DNA of 64,000 nucleotides from NCBI RefSeq assembly GCF_007570825.1, contig NZ_SUNB01000002.1, forward strand, positions 1-64,000. The letters are read 5' to 3'. Below the pieces are notes generated by a model, which was given only the letters and a program-made list of their open reading frames with translations, was not told the DNA's origin and made no database searches. This document shows positions 16,850-26,605 of this stretch, piece by piece. Source of the stretch: Pleionea sediminis. GTDB taxonomy: Bacteria > Pseudomonadota > Gammaproteobacteria > Enterobacterales > Kangiellaceae. Position numbers and translations under genes: made by a program. Position 1 is the stretch's first letter, and every line of letters begins with the position of its first letter.

Positions 16850-17623
16850 TTAAGCTATTTGTGACATTTCATTAATATTGATCAACTCGGCATAAACACC
16901 ATTCCACAAATCAATACGGCTTTGTAAAACTCTTTCTGCAGTATCTAAACAATCTTGATATTTTGCATTACTATTATCACAAAGTCTCGTTAGCATTTGT
17001 GTTGCCAGAGGCCCATGTTCATCGCCATCGACTTCAATGTGACGCTCAAAATATCGAATTAATGTGTAAGTATTATCAGGATGATCACGATTGATATTCC
17101 GAACTAGTTCGACAAACATTGAAGGAATTAAATTTTCTCGACCAATGGTGAAAGCTGCAGCTATTTCATGCAGCTCTCCGTTCTCAACAATGTCCAATGT
17201 TGTATTAACAAATTGCTCAACAGAAGGCGGTAACGATGAAATCACCGAATGATAATCATCACCACTCATTACGGCCTCAAGTAGCATATCTATCGCTGAA
17301 GTGTCAGCATCACACTCTTTCATCGCTTGAATGTACCATTCAAAATGTGACAGTCCACCTACCACTTCGTCCGACTCCTCACCTAAAACAATTTCATTAA
17401 TCATTTTACGAACGGCGGGATCTCCTACCGGATACCAAGGTACAGAAACATTGGTTAATTTTACTTGCAAAGCTTTTAGCAATGACATGAAGTCCCAAAC
17501 TGCGAAAACATGATGTTGCATAAAAAGAGACATGTCATCAAGAGAATAAATCGAGCAGTATAAAGGATGAGAAACTAATTGCTGGTTTAATGCTTTGATG
17601 GACTCAGTTTTAAAATTCAACAT
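16850..17623 (-). CDS. DUF3050 protein, heme-oxygenase-like fold
   Basis: A 257-residue helical protein that I recognise as DUF3050, a family placed in the heme-oxygenase-like superfamily. Blocks look strongly conserved: MQHHVFAVWDFMSLLKALQ (35-53), VPWYPVGDP, NEIVLGEESDE (76-86), HFEWY (93-97), FTIGREN (158-164) and ERHIEVDGDEHGP (193-205). The clustered His, Glu and Asp in helices would suit a dinuclear metal site, as in heme-oxygenase-like diiron oxidases. That is inference. I chose the ATG at 17623 because GAGGAG lies 7 nt before it; the TTG at 17638 falls within that site. It lies downstream of a diverged paralog on the same strand. Confidence 0.8.
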   Translation of the reverse strand: MLNFKTESIKALNQQLVSHPLYCSIYSLDDMSLFMQHHVFAVWDFMSLLKALQVKLTNVSVPWYPVGDPAVRKMINEIVLGEESDEVVGGLSHFEWYIQAMKECDADTSAIDMLLEAVMSGDDYHSVISSLPPSVEQFVNTTLDIVENGELHEIAAAFTIGRENLIPSMFVELVRNINRDHPDNTYTLIRYFERHIEVDGDEHGPLATQMLTRLCDNSNAKYQDCLDTAERVLQSRIDLWNGVYAELININEMSQIA

Positions 17624-17955
17624 TGGACAACTCCTCAAGTAGCTATTTTTAAGCTAGCGCTTTGAGAGAATTCGTTCAACTAAATAAATTTAAAATCTCT
17701 ATGGAGTTCATTATTTACAGATAAGATATCTTTTTGGCGAGATGGATTTTATGATTTTTCTAAGCACTTCAAATAAAATACTGCAAAGTGAAAAAGTTAG
17801 CAAGAGTGATCGAGTTAAATTATTTGAAAAAATTATCTCTATCCTTTAAAACTATTTGTCCACGATGTTTTAAAATTCAAAAACAGCAAAGCTTCCTATG
17901 AACAAACATATTTAACACTTAACAAAGAGAGCATTAAAAATGAAGTTTTGAAAAC
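17624..17955. other. Gap between the two DUF3050 paralogs
   Basis: AT-rich, with no ORF of note. On the minus strand a possible promoter is -35 TTGCTA (17798-17803), 17-bp spacer, -10 TATTTT (17775-17780), which would leave a leader of about 145 nt for the downstream gene. I saw no terminator for the upstream paralog. Confidence 0.35.
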
Positions 17956-18735
17956 TTAGCCTTGAAGATACTTTTTCTTTGAAGACTTTTCAATTATTTG
18001 ATAATAAATACTGTCCCAAAGCATGTGCTTTAGTTCAAGTAATTTCGCTGCGACATGAATACAACGGGCAAAATTTTGAGAGTCATTGTTACACAAGCGA
18101 CTTAATAAATTAATTGCCGTGACTTTCTGCTCTTCATGAATTGGACGCGACTGTACTTCAAGAAAATAGCGTAAAGAATTTGCACGATTTAAGACGTGAC
18201 TATTGATTCCGAATAATAACTGCTTAGCAAATAATGGCTCAACAACCCAAACGCCTAAGAAAAAGGCGGCAGCAATATCGACAATACGACCACTCATTGC
18301 CGTTTGTACGATATTGTGTACGTATCTTTGTGCGGCAAAGTCTAATGAATCAATAATAGATGCGTAATTGCCGTATTGTTGGATGTTATCCAGCATGCAT
18401 TCCATATAAGCGGTATCAACAGAATTATCGTGCATCACTTGCATGTACCACTCAAGCCTCGATAATCCACCAACATCCGGATTCGATTCAAAATGAATCA
18501 CCAAGTCATTCACTAACTTGCGCCCCATCGGATCATCGGTTGGCGACCAAAGGATTTCATGATTGGTAAAGTTAGCTTGCAACGCTTTGACCAACGTCAT
18601 GGTACTCCATTCAACAAAGACATATTGACTAGTAAAAATTTCGAGATCTTCATGAGATTGAATAGACTTTAATAAGGGATGCTCTGTTAATAACTCACAG
18701 AGTGATTTCAAGTGGGGATCGTCGAACGTCAACAT
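17956..18735 (-). CDS. Diverged DUF3050 paralog lacking the likely active-site residues
   Basis: A 259-residue protein that aligns almost without gaps to the neighbour at 16850. Shared patterns include SHPLY/EHPLL, VKALQ, the DVGGLSRLEWYMQ block, DIAAAF and LSRLCNN. The conserved polar positions of the neighbour are lost: H37-H38 is QY, D44 is S, E82 is F, H93 is R, E163 is W, and the ERHIEVDGDEHGP block becomes LEVQSRPIHEEQ. It reads as a tandem duplicate that kept the fold but lost catalytic chemistry, possibly a partner or regulator. The ORF is intact, with a good ribosome binding site (GAGG), so it is not an obvious pseudogene. Confidence 0.72.
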   Translation of the reverse strand: MLTFDDPHLKSLCELLTEHPLLKSIQSHEDLEIFTSQYVFVEWSTMTLVKALQANFTNHEILWSPTDDPMGRKLVNDLVIHFESNPDVGGLSRLEWYMQVMHDNSVDTAYMECMLDNIQQYGNYASIIDSLDFAAQRYVHNIVQTAMSGRIVDIAAAFFLGVWVVEPLFAKQLLFGINSHVLNRANSLRYFLEVQSRPIHEEQKVTAINLLSRLCNNDSQNFARCIHVAAKLLELKHMLWDSIYYQIIEKSSKKKYLQG

Positions 18736-19021
18736 GGCTACTACCTCTTACAGCTCATAAGTATAAGCTTACGCCGCATTCCACACCGTTCAAGGTTTGT
18801 GCCTAAATTTACGGAAATTGCTCACGGATTAAACAGCTTTAATTTCAATATTGAGATGCAAATCATATTCAAAAGAAAAATTTCTCAATTAAATTTAAGC
18901 TGGCATGAGTTATGCGCCACGATTACAGTGAGAGCCAAAAGGAGATTTAGATATATTTTAGTATTAAAAAAGAGTTTTATAAGAACCTAAACAATATCAG
19001 GCAAAACTTACTGGATTTTAA
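18736..19021. other. Leader region of the diverged DUF3050 paralog
   Basis: About 290 bp, AT-rich. It contains no credible gene and no operator I can name. The promoter of the 17956 gene should be here, but no good -35/-10 pair stood out. Confidence 0.3.
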
Positions 19022-19044
19022 AAAGGGCGCATTAAGCGCCCTTT
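19022..19044 (-). terminator. Terminator of the S9 peptidase gene
   Basis: A perfect 9-bp GC-rich stem (19022-19030 with 19036-19044) with a 5-nt loop. T-rich sequence follows on the minus strand. Confidence 0.8.
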
Positions 19045-19057
19045 CTCTACTCGTTAT

Positions 19058-21112
19058 CTAATCTTTTTCTTGATTATCAGCTTTCAAACGCTCTGAATGA
19101 TTGAGTTCATAAGGGGGTATTTTGTTACCTTTCTTTTTCCCTTTCAAATAGAACTCCATCCATCGCATTAATCGCTGGCTGTAGTCTAACTGCGCAGGCG
19201 CTTTACGATTCCCATGACCTTCTCCAGGATAATAAACCAAACGCACAGGAGTTTCTGTACGCGTTTTAATGTAACGGTAAAGCTCCATCGATTGAGCCGG
19301 ATGCACTCGCGTGTCTTCTTTTCCGTGCATAATTAGTAAAGGCGTTTTCGCTTTATCGGTATGATAAATGGGGCTGCGCTCTAACATCCATTGCCATTTA
19401 TCCCAAGGGTAATTGCGTGCATGAACGTTATACATTTCTTTTGGGATATCTGTCGTACCAAACTTTGATAATTGATTAGAAATTCCCACAAACATAACAC
19501 TCGCAGCAAAATGTTCGCTCAGTGCAGTTGCTCCCCAGGCTGATGCATACCCACCATAGGATCCGCCGGTAATACCCACTCGCTCTTTATTAACGATGCC
19601 TTGCTCCGATAAATGAGTAATAGCGTCGACCAAATCATTAAATTCTTTTCCGGCATAATCGGCTTGGCCCAATTTACTAAACTCAACACCACGTCCGGTA
19701 CTTCCTCGATAATTAGGAAGGAAAACAGCAAAGCCATTTCCGGTAGCATGTTTAATTGGATAGCTATAACGATCCAGCCACTCATTAGAGATATGACTTT
19801 CAGGACCACCGTGAACCATCATAATTAATGGGTAACTTTTACCTTTTTTATAATTGATGGGATAAACAAGAATTCCACCTAGTTCAACACCATCTCGTGC
19901 TTTGTAAGTAATAGATTCTTGCTTCGGCATCTTAATATCTTTTAGCCAATCATTTGACTGGGTTAAACGCTTTAAATTTCCTTCAGTAATCTGAAAAACT
20001 TCTCGAGGATGTTCAGAAGTTCCCATAGTTCCTACCATCTGCTTTCCATCGGCACTAACATCAATACTTCTTAACGCGCCTTTACCCAAAGGCAATAATG
20101 TTTGCGACTTTTTATTATCTAAATTAATGACACCTATCTCACTGCTGGTACCTTTATGTCCCATGTAAACCACTTGGTAGTCAGACGTCCAGTCTACATC
20201 TTTAACGTGTCCCATATAATTTGGTAAGACTTTATCAATAGAGCCGTTTGAAGCACGCCCCACGAACAAACGACCATCAGCAGGATCGTTTTTGTCTTCT
20301 GCTCCAATTATCGCGACATATTTTCCATCGGGTGACCATTTGGCGCCGCCCAACTTTCCTTCTGTTTTAAAGGTTTCTAAATTATCACCTTCTAAATCAA
20401 AAACGCCATACACGGATGCCGTATAATTGTCATCAATGTGAGGTGTTGGCGTGGTACGTAACAAAAGCTGATCTTTTTTAGGATGAAAAGCAACAGAAAG
20501 AACATGACGTTCCATCGCTAACTTTTTAGGTTTACCTTCCAAATTATTTAGATTTACAAGATATAGGTGAGAAAACTCTGCATCTTCCTCATACACTTCC
20601 GCTTTAAACCCTTTTTTCTTAAGCTTTTTGTCATTTGCATCTTTCGGATCTTTTGCGATAAATACTAGTTTATTGCTCTCACTATTAATTGAAAATCCAC
20701 CAATGCCATTACCATGTGAAACCACTTGCATCGACTCACCACCGTCAATTGGAATCCGATAAATGGAAGTGTATTTATCGTCGTTACGTTTCGACGTGTA
20801 GTAAATATATTGACTGTCTGGACTCCACTGAACATTACTCACAGCAACTTTACCAGTAATAAAAGGACGACTGTTTCCGGCAGAATCTACAACGTGTAAT
20901 TCAACACGATGTTTTCCATCTTCATCTTTATAAACTTCTATCGGCTTTACCAAGGTATAAGCCGTGTATTTTCCATTGGGAGCTATGTATGAACCACCAA
21001 CGTACTGAGTCATAACGGTCTCTTCGAGAGTCATCACGCGTTTAGCGGCTACAGGATTCAATAATACGCACATCATAATCAGTGCATAAATAATGGGTGA
21101 GAAAGTTTTCAT
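19058..21112 (-). CDS. Secreted S9 family (prolyl oligopeptidase-type) peptidase
   Basis: A serine peptidase of the acylaminoacyl/dipeptidyl peptidase group, probably periplasmic or secreted, that cuts short peptides. With the ATG at 21112 (AGAGG 7 nt upstream) it has 684 residues and a clean signal peptide, MKTFSPIIYALIMMCVLLN with cleavage after PVAA. Residues about 40-400 form a beta-propeller with WSPDSQYIYYTS-like blades. The alpha/beta-hydrolase part carries the nucleophile S518 in GGSYGGYAS, the acid in GKEDTRVHP and the histidine in GEGHGNR. It stands alone and has its own terminator. Confidence 0.92.
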   Translation of the reverse strand: MKTFSPIIYALIMMCVLLNPVAAKRVMTLEETVMTQYVGGSYIAPNGKYTAYTLVKPIEVYKDEDGKHRVELHVVDSAGNSRPFITGKVAVSNVQWSPDSQYIYYTSKRNDDKYTSIYRIPIDGGESMQVVSHGNGIGGFSINSESNKLVFIAKDPKDANDKKLKKKGFKAEVYEEDAEFSHLYLVNLNNLEGKPKKLAMERHVLSVAFHPKKDQLLLRTTPTPHIDDNYTASVYGVFDLEGDNLETFKTEGKLGGAKWSPDGKYVAIIGAEDKNDPADGRLFVGRASNGSIDKVLPNYMGHVKDVDWTSDYQVVYMGHKGTSSEIGVINLDNKKSQTLLPLGKGALRSIDVSADGKQMVGTMGTSEHPREVFQITEGNLKRLTQSNDWLKDIKMPKQESITYKARDGVELGGILVYPINYKKGKSYPLIMMVHGGPESHISNEWLDRYSYPIKHATGNGFAVFLPNYRGSTGRGVEFSKLGQADYAGKEFNDLVDAITHLSEQGIVNKERVGITGGSYGGYASAWGATALSEHFAASVMFVGISNQLSKFGTTDIPKEMYNVHARNYPWDKWQWMLERSPIYHTDKAKTPLLIMHGKEDTRVHPAQSMELYRYIKTRTETPVRLVYYPGEGHGNRKAPAQLDYSQRLMRWMEFYLKGKKKGNKIPPYELNHSERLKADNQEKD

Positions 21113-21190
21113 TATCTGGCCTCTCTTATCATTCATTTTTTAAAAGCTGCAAGCAAAAGCAGAGTTAAGATAAATTACATAAACTATCAC

Positions 21191-22063
21191 TTAAGCTTTT
21201 TTAATTGTTTTGCTGTGCTTCCATTTTGAAACCACTAATAGTACATTCGATACGATGATAATTAAAGCACCTGTCACCAATGACCCGGTAATCTTCTCTT
21301 CTGCTAACAGAACGCTCATCAACATTGCGGCGGGAATGTACAAGTAATAGACAACACCAGAAATAACGCCGGGTAACTCAGAGGTTGCTTTTATCCAAAA
21401 GCTGTGTGCAAGCAAAGTAGAAACAATTCCGAGAAAAATAAGACCTTGCCAATCATTGACCGATAAACTCCAGTTTTGAGGTATAGCAAATGGCCCAAAG
21501 CAAATACACGCAAAGATAAATTGCCCTGCCGTGCGAACTGTCGCATCTATGTCTAAGTTTTTCTGATGGATTATTGGTAAACAAGCGTACAAGAACCCAC
21601 TTGCGATTCCCAACACAGCCCCCAGAAAATAGTCGGAATGCCAGTTAAATTCAGGTATTAAGATGTATAAACCAAAACCAGCAAGCACTAAAGCTACAAT
21701 GTCGTAACGAGTCATCGACTGCTTAAGTAGCCATCGGCTTAACAATGCGACATGAATCCCATAAGTTGAAACGGTAATCGCCCCAACAGATGGTGTTGAA
21801 AGCTTGATACTCTTAAAATACAAAAACCAATGAACGGCAAAAACACCGCCTAATAATCCTAAAGCTAACCATTGATTTAAATTTAAATTCAATGACAACC
21901 TTTTTATTTTTAAAAAGATATAAACGCCAGTTCCAGCAACGGCAAGTCTAACAAAAGCAATCTCAACTTCATTAGCGGCATTAATTTTTATTAATGCCGG
22001 AACAAATGACATTAATAAAATGGCCAGCAGTGCATAAATAATTGCTGATAGACGAACTTGCAT
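21191..22063 (-). CDS. DMT/EamA family transporter
   Basis: A 290-residue membrane protein with ten predicted helices in two homologous EamA halves (about 5-135 and 145-285). The first helix is ALLAILLMSFVPALIKI. The second half begins GAVLGIASGFLYACLPII and contains STLLAHSFWIKATSELPG. It ends in a basic tail (SKWKHSKTIKKA). Such proteins export or import small metabolites such as amino acids or nucleobases. The substrate cannot be predicted. It lies between the S9 peptidase and ppsA on the same strand, but the gaps suggest separate transcription. Confidence 0.85.
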   Translation of the reverse strand: MQVRLSAIIYALLAILLMSFVPALIKINAANEVEIAFVRLAVAGTGVYIFLKIKRLSLNLNLNQWLALGLLGGVFAVHWFLYFKSIKLSTPSVGAITVSTYGIHVALLSRWLLKQSMTRYDIVALVLAGFGLYILIPEFNWHSDYFLGAVLGIASGFLYACLPIIHQKNLDIDATVRTAGQFIFACICFGPFAIPQNWSLSVNDWQGLIFLGIVSTLLAHSFWIKATSELPGVISGVVYYLYIPAAMLMSVLLAEEKITGSLVTGALIIIVSNVLLVVSKWKHSKTIKKA

Positions 22064-22249
22064 AATCCGCTCTGTTGTTTGGCGATTAAAGAGTGTGATT
22101 CAAATAAAGCTAATTTGAGTCAGAAGTATGATGATTCATTCGATAACAAAAATACACCATCATTGCTGACTAGCTTCTTCAGTTATCTTTTAAATAATCA
22201 AAAAATAATAATTAAATCTTCAAATTATAAATTGGTTTATAAAAAGAAA

Positions 22250-22270
22250 ACCCCGCTTTAAGCGGGGTTA
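22250..22270 (-). terminator. Terminator of ppsA
   Basis: A near-perfect palindrome of AACCCCG arms with a short loop. It is followed on the minus strand by TTTTCTTTTT, 20 bp after the ppsA stop. Confidence 0.85.
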
Positions 22271-22289
22271 GTCAAACTTATTTAGAAGT

Positions 22290-24668
22290 TTATTTATTTT
22301 CATTTTCAGCCAGGAACAACCAGGTTTCGATAACCGTATCTGGATTTAAAGACACGGAATCGATTCCTTGCTCCATGAGCCATTTAGCCAGGTCGGGATG
22401 ATCAGAAGGACCTTGACCACAAATCCCAATATATTTACCGGCATCATTACACGCTTTGATTGCTTTCGCGAGTAACACTTTTACAGCCTCATTTCTTTCA
22501 TCGAATAAATGCGAGATGATACCCGAGTCTCTATCCAAACCTAACGTCAACTGTGTTAAGTCGTTTGAACCAATAGAAAAACCGTCGAAGTGTTGCAAGA
22601 ATTCTTCAGCTAATAAAGCATTTGAAGGCAACTCACACATCATGATGACACGTAATCCATTCTCGCCACGTTTCAACCCATTTTCAGCCAAAAGCTCAAT
22701 GACTCTTTCTGCTTCGCCTGTTGTGCGAACAAATGGGATCATGATTTCAACATTGGTCAAGCCCATCGTGTTTCTTACGCGCTTAATCGCTTCGCATTCC
22801 ATTTTAAAACATTCGCGAAAATCTTCTGAAATATAACGAGACGCACCACGGAAACCAAGCATTGGATTTTCTTCTTCTGGCTCGTACAAGTCACCGCCCA
22901 CTAAATTGGCGTATTCATTCGATTTAAAGTCGGACATTCGAACAATCACTTTTTCAGGAGAAAACGCACAAGCTAAAGTAGAAATCCCCTCAACTAACTT
23001 CGCGATATAAAATTCTCTTGGCGATTCGTAACCCGCCATATGCTCTTGAATTTGTTCTTTTAAATCATCATCGTCAAGCGTGTCAAAATCCAATAAGGCT
23101 TTCGGATGAACACCGATCATTCGATTAATAATGAACTCTAAGCGCGCTAGTCCAATACCCGCATGAGGTAATCGAGCAAAGTCAAAAGCACGATCCGGAT
23201 TACCGACATTCATCATAATTTTAAATGCTAAATCAGGCATGTTATCGACTTCATTTTGCGATACATCAAAATCGAGCAGCCCTTTGTAGATATTTCCTGT
23301 ATCACCTTCGGCACAAGACACGGTAATTTCTTGTCCCGCCGAAATATGATCAGTAGCATCACCGCACCCGACAACAGCCGGAATACCAAGTTCGCGAGCA
23401 ATAATTGCAGCATGACAGGTACGACCGCCACGATTAGTAACAATCGCCGACGCGCGCTTCATAATAGGCTCCCAGTCGGGATCGGTCATGTCAGTTACCA
23501 AAACATCACCCGGTTTCACGCTGGCCATTTGACTGATATCGCTAATAACGGCAGCAGGACCTTTTCCAATGCGCTGACCAATCGCCCGGCCAGACGTTAA
23601 TACCTCACCTTGCTGTTGCAAGATATAACGCTCGATCACGTTGCGACTATCGCGGCTTTTTACGGTTTCAGGACGAGCTTGAACGATGTATAAACGGCCA
23701 TCTGCTCCATCTTTTGCCCACTCAATATCCATTGGCCTTTGATAGTGCTTTTCAATAATCAATGCCTGACGCGCTAATTCTTCAACTTCATCATCATTAA
23801 TACAATAGGATTGGCGCTCGTTCATAGGAACACTAACTGTGTCAATTGACTTGCCGTGTTCGTCGGATTCGCTATAAATCATCTTTATCGCTTTTCCGCC
23901 CAAGGTTCGTCGTACCACAGCTGGTTTGCCATTTTTTAAGGTCGGTTTGTGAACATAAAACTCATCTGGATTAACCGCACCTTGAACAACGGTTTCGCCA
24001 AGTCCGAATGCTCCAGTAATAAACACAACGTCATCGAAGCCAGATTCTGTATCCATCGTGAACATCACACCACTTGCTGCGATATCACTACGAATCATTT
24101 TTTGCACACCGGCTGAGAGAGCAACCAGCTTGTGATCAAAGTCTTGATGCACGCGGTAAGCAATCGCTCGATCATTAAACAAAGAAGCAAACACTTCTTT
24201 CAGAGCTAATTTTACATTGTCGATACCACGAACGTTCAGAAAGGTTTCTTGCTGCCCCGCAAACGAAGCGTCAGGAAGGTCTTCAGCTGTCGCAGATGAA
24301 CGCACAGCGACAGCAAACTCATCATTAGCATCGCCTTTTAACTTTAAATAGGCAGCTTCTATCGCTTGCTCTAATTCAGGCAAAAACGGTGTTTCAATAA
24401 TCCACTGACGAATTTTTTTACCAGTCTCAGCTAATTTATCGACATCATCGACATCCAAAGAATCAAGTTCGTTGTGGATTTTTTCATCCAGGCCACTTTG
24501 GCTTAAAAATGAACGAAATGCGGACGCGGTTGTCGCAAATCCATTAGGAACACTGACACCAGCATTGGATAGGTTACTAATCATTTCACCCAATGATGCG
24601 TTTTTACCACCAACGACTTCAACATCATCCATACCTAAGCCGTCATACCAGAGGACGTAGTCTTGCAC
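22290..24668 (-). CDS. ppsA: Phosphoenolpyruvate synthase
   Basis: It makes phosphoenolpyruvate from pyruvate and ATP, the entry to gluconeogenesis from three-carbon compounds. At 792 residues it is the same length as E. coli PpsA. The order is an N-terminal ATP-grasp domain ([30 protein letters not shown]), a central phosphohistidine domain with H419 in [21 protein letters not shown], and a C-terminal PEP-utilising barrel ([27 protein letters not shown]). It is divergent from ppsR, which regulates it by phosphorylation. Confidence 0.97.
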   Translation of the reverse strand: MQDYVLWYDGLGMDDVEVVGGKNASLGEMISNLSNAGVSVPNGFATTASAFRSFLSQSGLDEKIHNELDSLDVDDVDKLAETGKKIRQWIIETPFLPELEQAIEAAYLKLKGDANDEFAVAVRSSATAEDLPDASFAGQQETFLNVRGIDNVKLALKEVFASLFNDRAIAYRVHQDFDHKLVALSAGVQKMIRSDIAASGVMFTMDTESGFDDVVFITGAFGLGETVVQGAVNPDEFYVHKPTLKNGKPAVVRRTLGGKAIKMIYSESDEHGKSIDTVSVPMNERQSYCINDDEVEELARQALIIEKHYQRPMDIEWAKDGADGRLYIVQARPETVKSRDSRNVIERYILQQQGEVLTSGRAIGQRIGKGPAAVISDISQMASVKPGDVLVTDMTDPDWEPIMKRASAIVTNRGGRTCHAAIIARELGIPAVVGCGDATDHISAGQEITVSCAEGDTGNIYKGLLDFDVSQNEVDNMPDLAFKIMMNVGNPDRAFDFARLPHAGIGLARLEFIINRMIGVHPKALLDFDTLDDDDLKEQIQEHMAGYESPREFYIAKLVEGISTLACAFSPEKVIVRMSDFKSNEYANLVGGDLYEPEEENPMLGFRGASRYISEDFRECFKMECEAIKRVRNTMGLTNVEIMIPFVRTTGEAERVIELLAENGLKRGENGLRVIMMCELPSNALLAEEFLQHFDGFSIGSNDLTQLTLGLDRDSGIISHLFDERNEAVKVLLAKAIKACNDAGKYIGICGQGPSDHPDLAKWLMEQGIDSVSLNPDTVIETWLFLAENENK

Positions 24669-24703
24669 AGTTTCTCTCCTGAAGTTCTCCTTGGGCCAGA
24701 AAG

Positions 24704-24732
24704 TTGTTTTATGATAAATTTCTGGCGATACT
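24704..24732 (+). promoter_or_regulatory. Predicted promoter of ppsR
   Basis: -35 TTGTTT (24704-24709), 17-bp spacer, -10 GATACT (24727-24732), about 36 bp before the ppsR ATG, in the 99-bp gap shared with divergent ppsA. No HexR-like dyad was seen in this gap. Confidence 0.45.
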
Positions 24733-24767
24733 TTGTGGGGCCTTATTGTACTTGATGGACATAAAAT

Positions 24768-25586
24768 ATGAAACGTACGGTATTCTTTATTTCCGACCGA
24801 ACCGGAATAACAGCAGAAATGCTAGGACAATCATTGCTAAGCCAGTTCGAGGAAGCAGAGTTTGAGAAGGTCTCTTTGCCATTTACTGACACTGAGAAAA
24901 AGGCCATAAAAGCCAAAGAAACGATTGATGAGGCCGCCCAATCGGGACAAATGAGGCCTATCGTGTTTAATACTATTGTCGTGCCTGAGATTCGAAACAT
25001 TATTATGGAAAGTAATGGCCTGGTATTGGATTTCTTTCATACCTTTATTGGTCCCCTGGAGGAAGCTCTTGGACTGAAGTCAGGCTTTCGGGTCGGAAAA
25101 ACCCACAATTACGATGAAAAAGGCGATTACGACTCACGCATTGATGCCGTTAATTTTGCACTCAATAACGATGATGGAGCGACAACGCGTTATTACGATC
25201 GCGCCGAGTTAATTTTGGTGGGCGTTTCCCGCTGCGGAAAAACACCAACCTCGCTATACATGGCGATGCAGTTTGGCATACAAGTAGCGAACTACCCTTT
25301 CACCGATGACGACATGGATAATCTAAAACTACCGCCCATGTTAAAGAAACATAAGGACAAGTTGTTTGGGTTGACCATTAACCCCAGTCGCTTGCATGAA
25401 ATTCGAACTGAAAGACGAGCCAACAGTCAATACGCATCACTAAAACAATGTCAGATCGAAGTGCGAGAAGTTGAAGCCTTGTTCCGTAAAGAAAAAATTC
25501 CCTTTATTACAACTACCAGCAAGTCCATCGAAGAGATAGCGACCAAAATCATGTTGAAATCAGGACTGAAAAGAATTTCGTTTTAA
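24768..25586 (+). CDS. ppsR: PEP synthase regulatory protein (bifunctional kinase/phosphorylase)
   Basis: A DUF299-family enzyme that inactivates PpsA by ADP-dependent phosphorylation and reactivates it by Pi-dependent dephosphorylation. The N-terminus [15 protein letters not shown] and the P-loop-like [11 protein letters not shown] (152-162) are diagnostic. It has 272 residues. Its divergent position next to ppsA is the standard arrangement in gammaproteobacteria. The ribosome binding site is weak. Confidence 0.95.
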   Translation: MKRTVFFISDRTGITAEMLGQSLLSQFEEAEFEKVSLPFTDTEKKAIKAKETIDEAAQSGQMRPIVFNTIVVPEIRNIIMESNGLVLDFFHTFIGPLEEALGLKSGFRVGKTHNYDEKGDYDSRIDAVNFALNNDDGATTRYYDRAELILVGVSRCGKTPTSLYMAMQFGIQVANYPFTDDDMDNLKLPPMLKKHKDKLFGLTINPSRLHEIRTERRANSQYASLKQCQIEVREVEALFRKEKIPFITTTSKSIEEIATKIMLKSGLKRISF

Positions 25587-25610
25587 CTTTACCAATAAAA
25601 AACAAGCAAT

Positions 25611-25640
25611 AAAAAAGCCGAACAACTGTTCGGCTTTTTT
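25611..25640. terminator. Bidirectional terminator between ppsR and secF
   Basis: A perfect 14-bp inverted repeat (25611-25624 with 25627-25640) starting with six A and ending with six T. It sits between two convergent genes. Confidence 0.92.
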
Positions 25641-25666
25641 GTTGGATAAGAAATATTAATTAGCAA

Positions 25667-26593
25667 TTACATGAGCGCGTCTTGATCAGCACCTTCTTTT
25701 TCAACTTCTGGCGGCATCAAGTCTTCTTTAGTAACACCTAACGCTAGTGCTGCTGCACTGGCTACATAAATCGATGAGTACGTACCTATTAAAACCCCAA
25801 CAATTAATGCGATTGAGAAACCATGAATAAGTTCTCCACCAAAGTAGAACAAAGCAATCAATACTAACAAGGTTGTTAATGAGGTAATCAAGGTTCTTGT
25901 CAATGTCTGATTCAGAGAGCGGTTCATTACTTCTATAGAAGAACCTTTTCGCATTTTTAGAAAATTTTCTCGAATACGATCGTAAACAACAATCGTATCA
26001 TTAAGCGAATAACCGATAACCGCCAAAATCGCTGCCAATACAGTCAAATCGAACTCTATTTGAGTCACAGAAAAGAAACCAGCGACAATAATAACGTCGT
26101 GAGCCAAAGCAGCAACCGAACCCAATGCAAACTTCCACTCAAAGCGCATGGCAACGTAAACCATAATACAAATAAGAGCGACCAAAAGTGCTAAACCGCC
26201 ATCGTTTTTTAACTCGTCACCTACGGCAGGCCCAACAAATGAGCGTCGTACTTTTGTCACGTCTTCTCGATAAGTTTTTAATGCCTTCATTACTTCAAAA
26301 TCGAGTTCTTTATTAGCAACTCCGACATCCGAAGGCAAACGGATGGTTACATCAAGAGACGAACCAAAAAATTGAACGACTCCGCCATTTAAGTTGTTGT
26401 TTTTCAGAGCTTCCCGAATAGGAGCTAATTCAACAGGCTTATCGTACTTTACCTGAATGGTAGTTCCACCAGAAAAGTCCAAGCCGACATTCAAGCCGTT
26501 TTGAAATAGAGAGTACCCAGAAACGATAATTAATATTGCTGAAATAATAACTGCAATATTTTTATAATTTAAAAAAGGAATATTTAAAGTCAT
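25667..26593 (-). CDS. secF: Protein translocase subunit SecF
   Basis: An inner-membrane partner of SecD that uses proton motive force to complete protein export through SecYEG. The 308 residues contain six helices with a periplasmic loop after the first. Conserved GLDFSGGTTIQV (about 36-47) and the block IGYSLNDTIVVYDRIRENF, with the functional Asp/Arg, are present. It follows secD by 12 bp. Confidence 0.96.
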   Translation of the reverse strand: MTLNIPFLNYKNIAVIISAILIIVSGYSLFQNGLNVGLDFSGGTTIQVKYDKPVELAPIREALKNNNLNGGVVQFFGSSLDVTIRLPSDVGVANKELDFEVMKALKTYREDVTKVRRSFVGPAVGDELKNDGGLALLVALICIMVYVAMRFEWKFALGSVAALAHDVIIVAGFFSVTQIEFDLTVLAAILAVIGYSLNDTIVVYDRIRENFLKMRKGSSIEVMNRSLNQTLTRTLITSLTTLLVLIALFYFGGELIHGFSIALIVGVLIGTYSSIYVASAAALALGVTKEDLMPPEVEKEGADQDALM

Positions 26594-26605
26594 TTTTACT
26601 CTCCG

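Noticed and set aside
22058-22261. A 67-codon plus-strand frame in the gap between the DMT transporter and ppsA
   Set aside because: It has no ribosome binding site, is AT-rich with low-complexity Lys/Asn content, and runs into the ppsA terminator.
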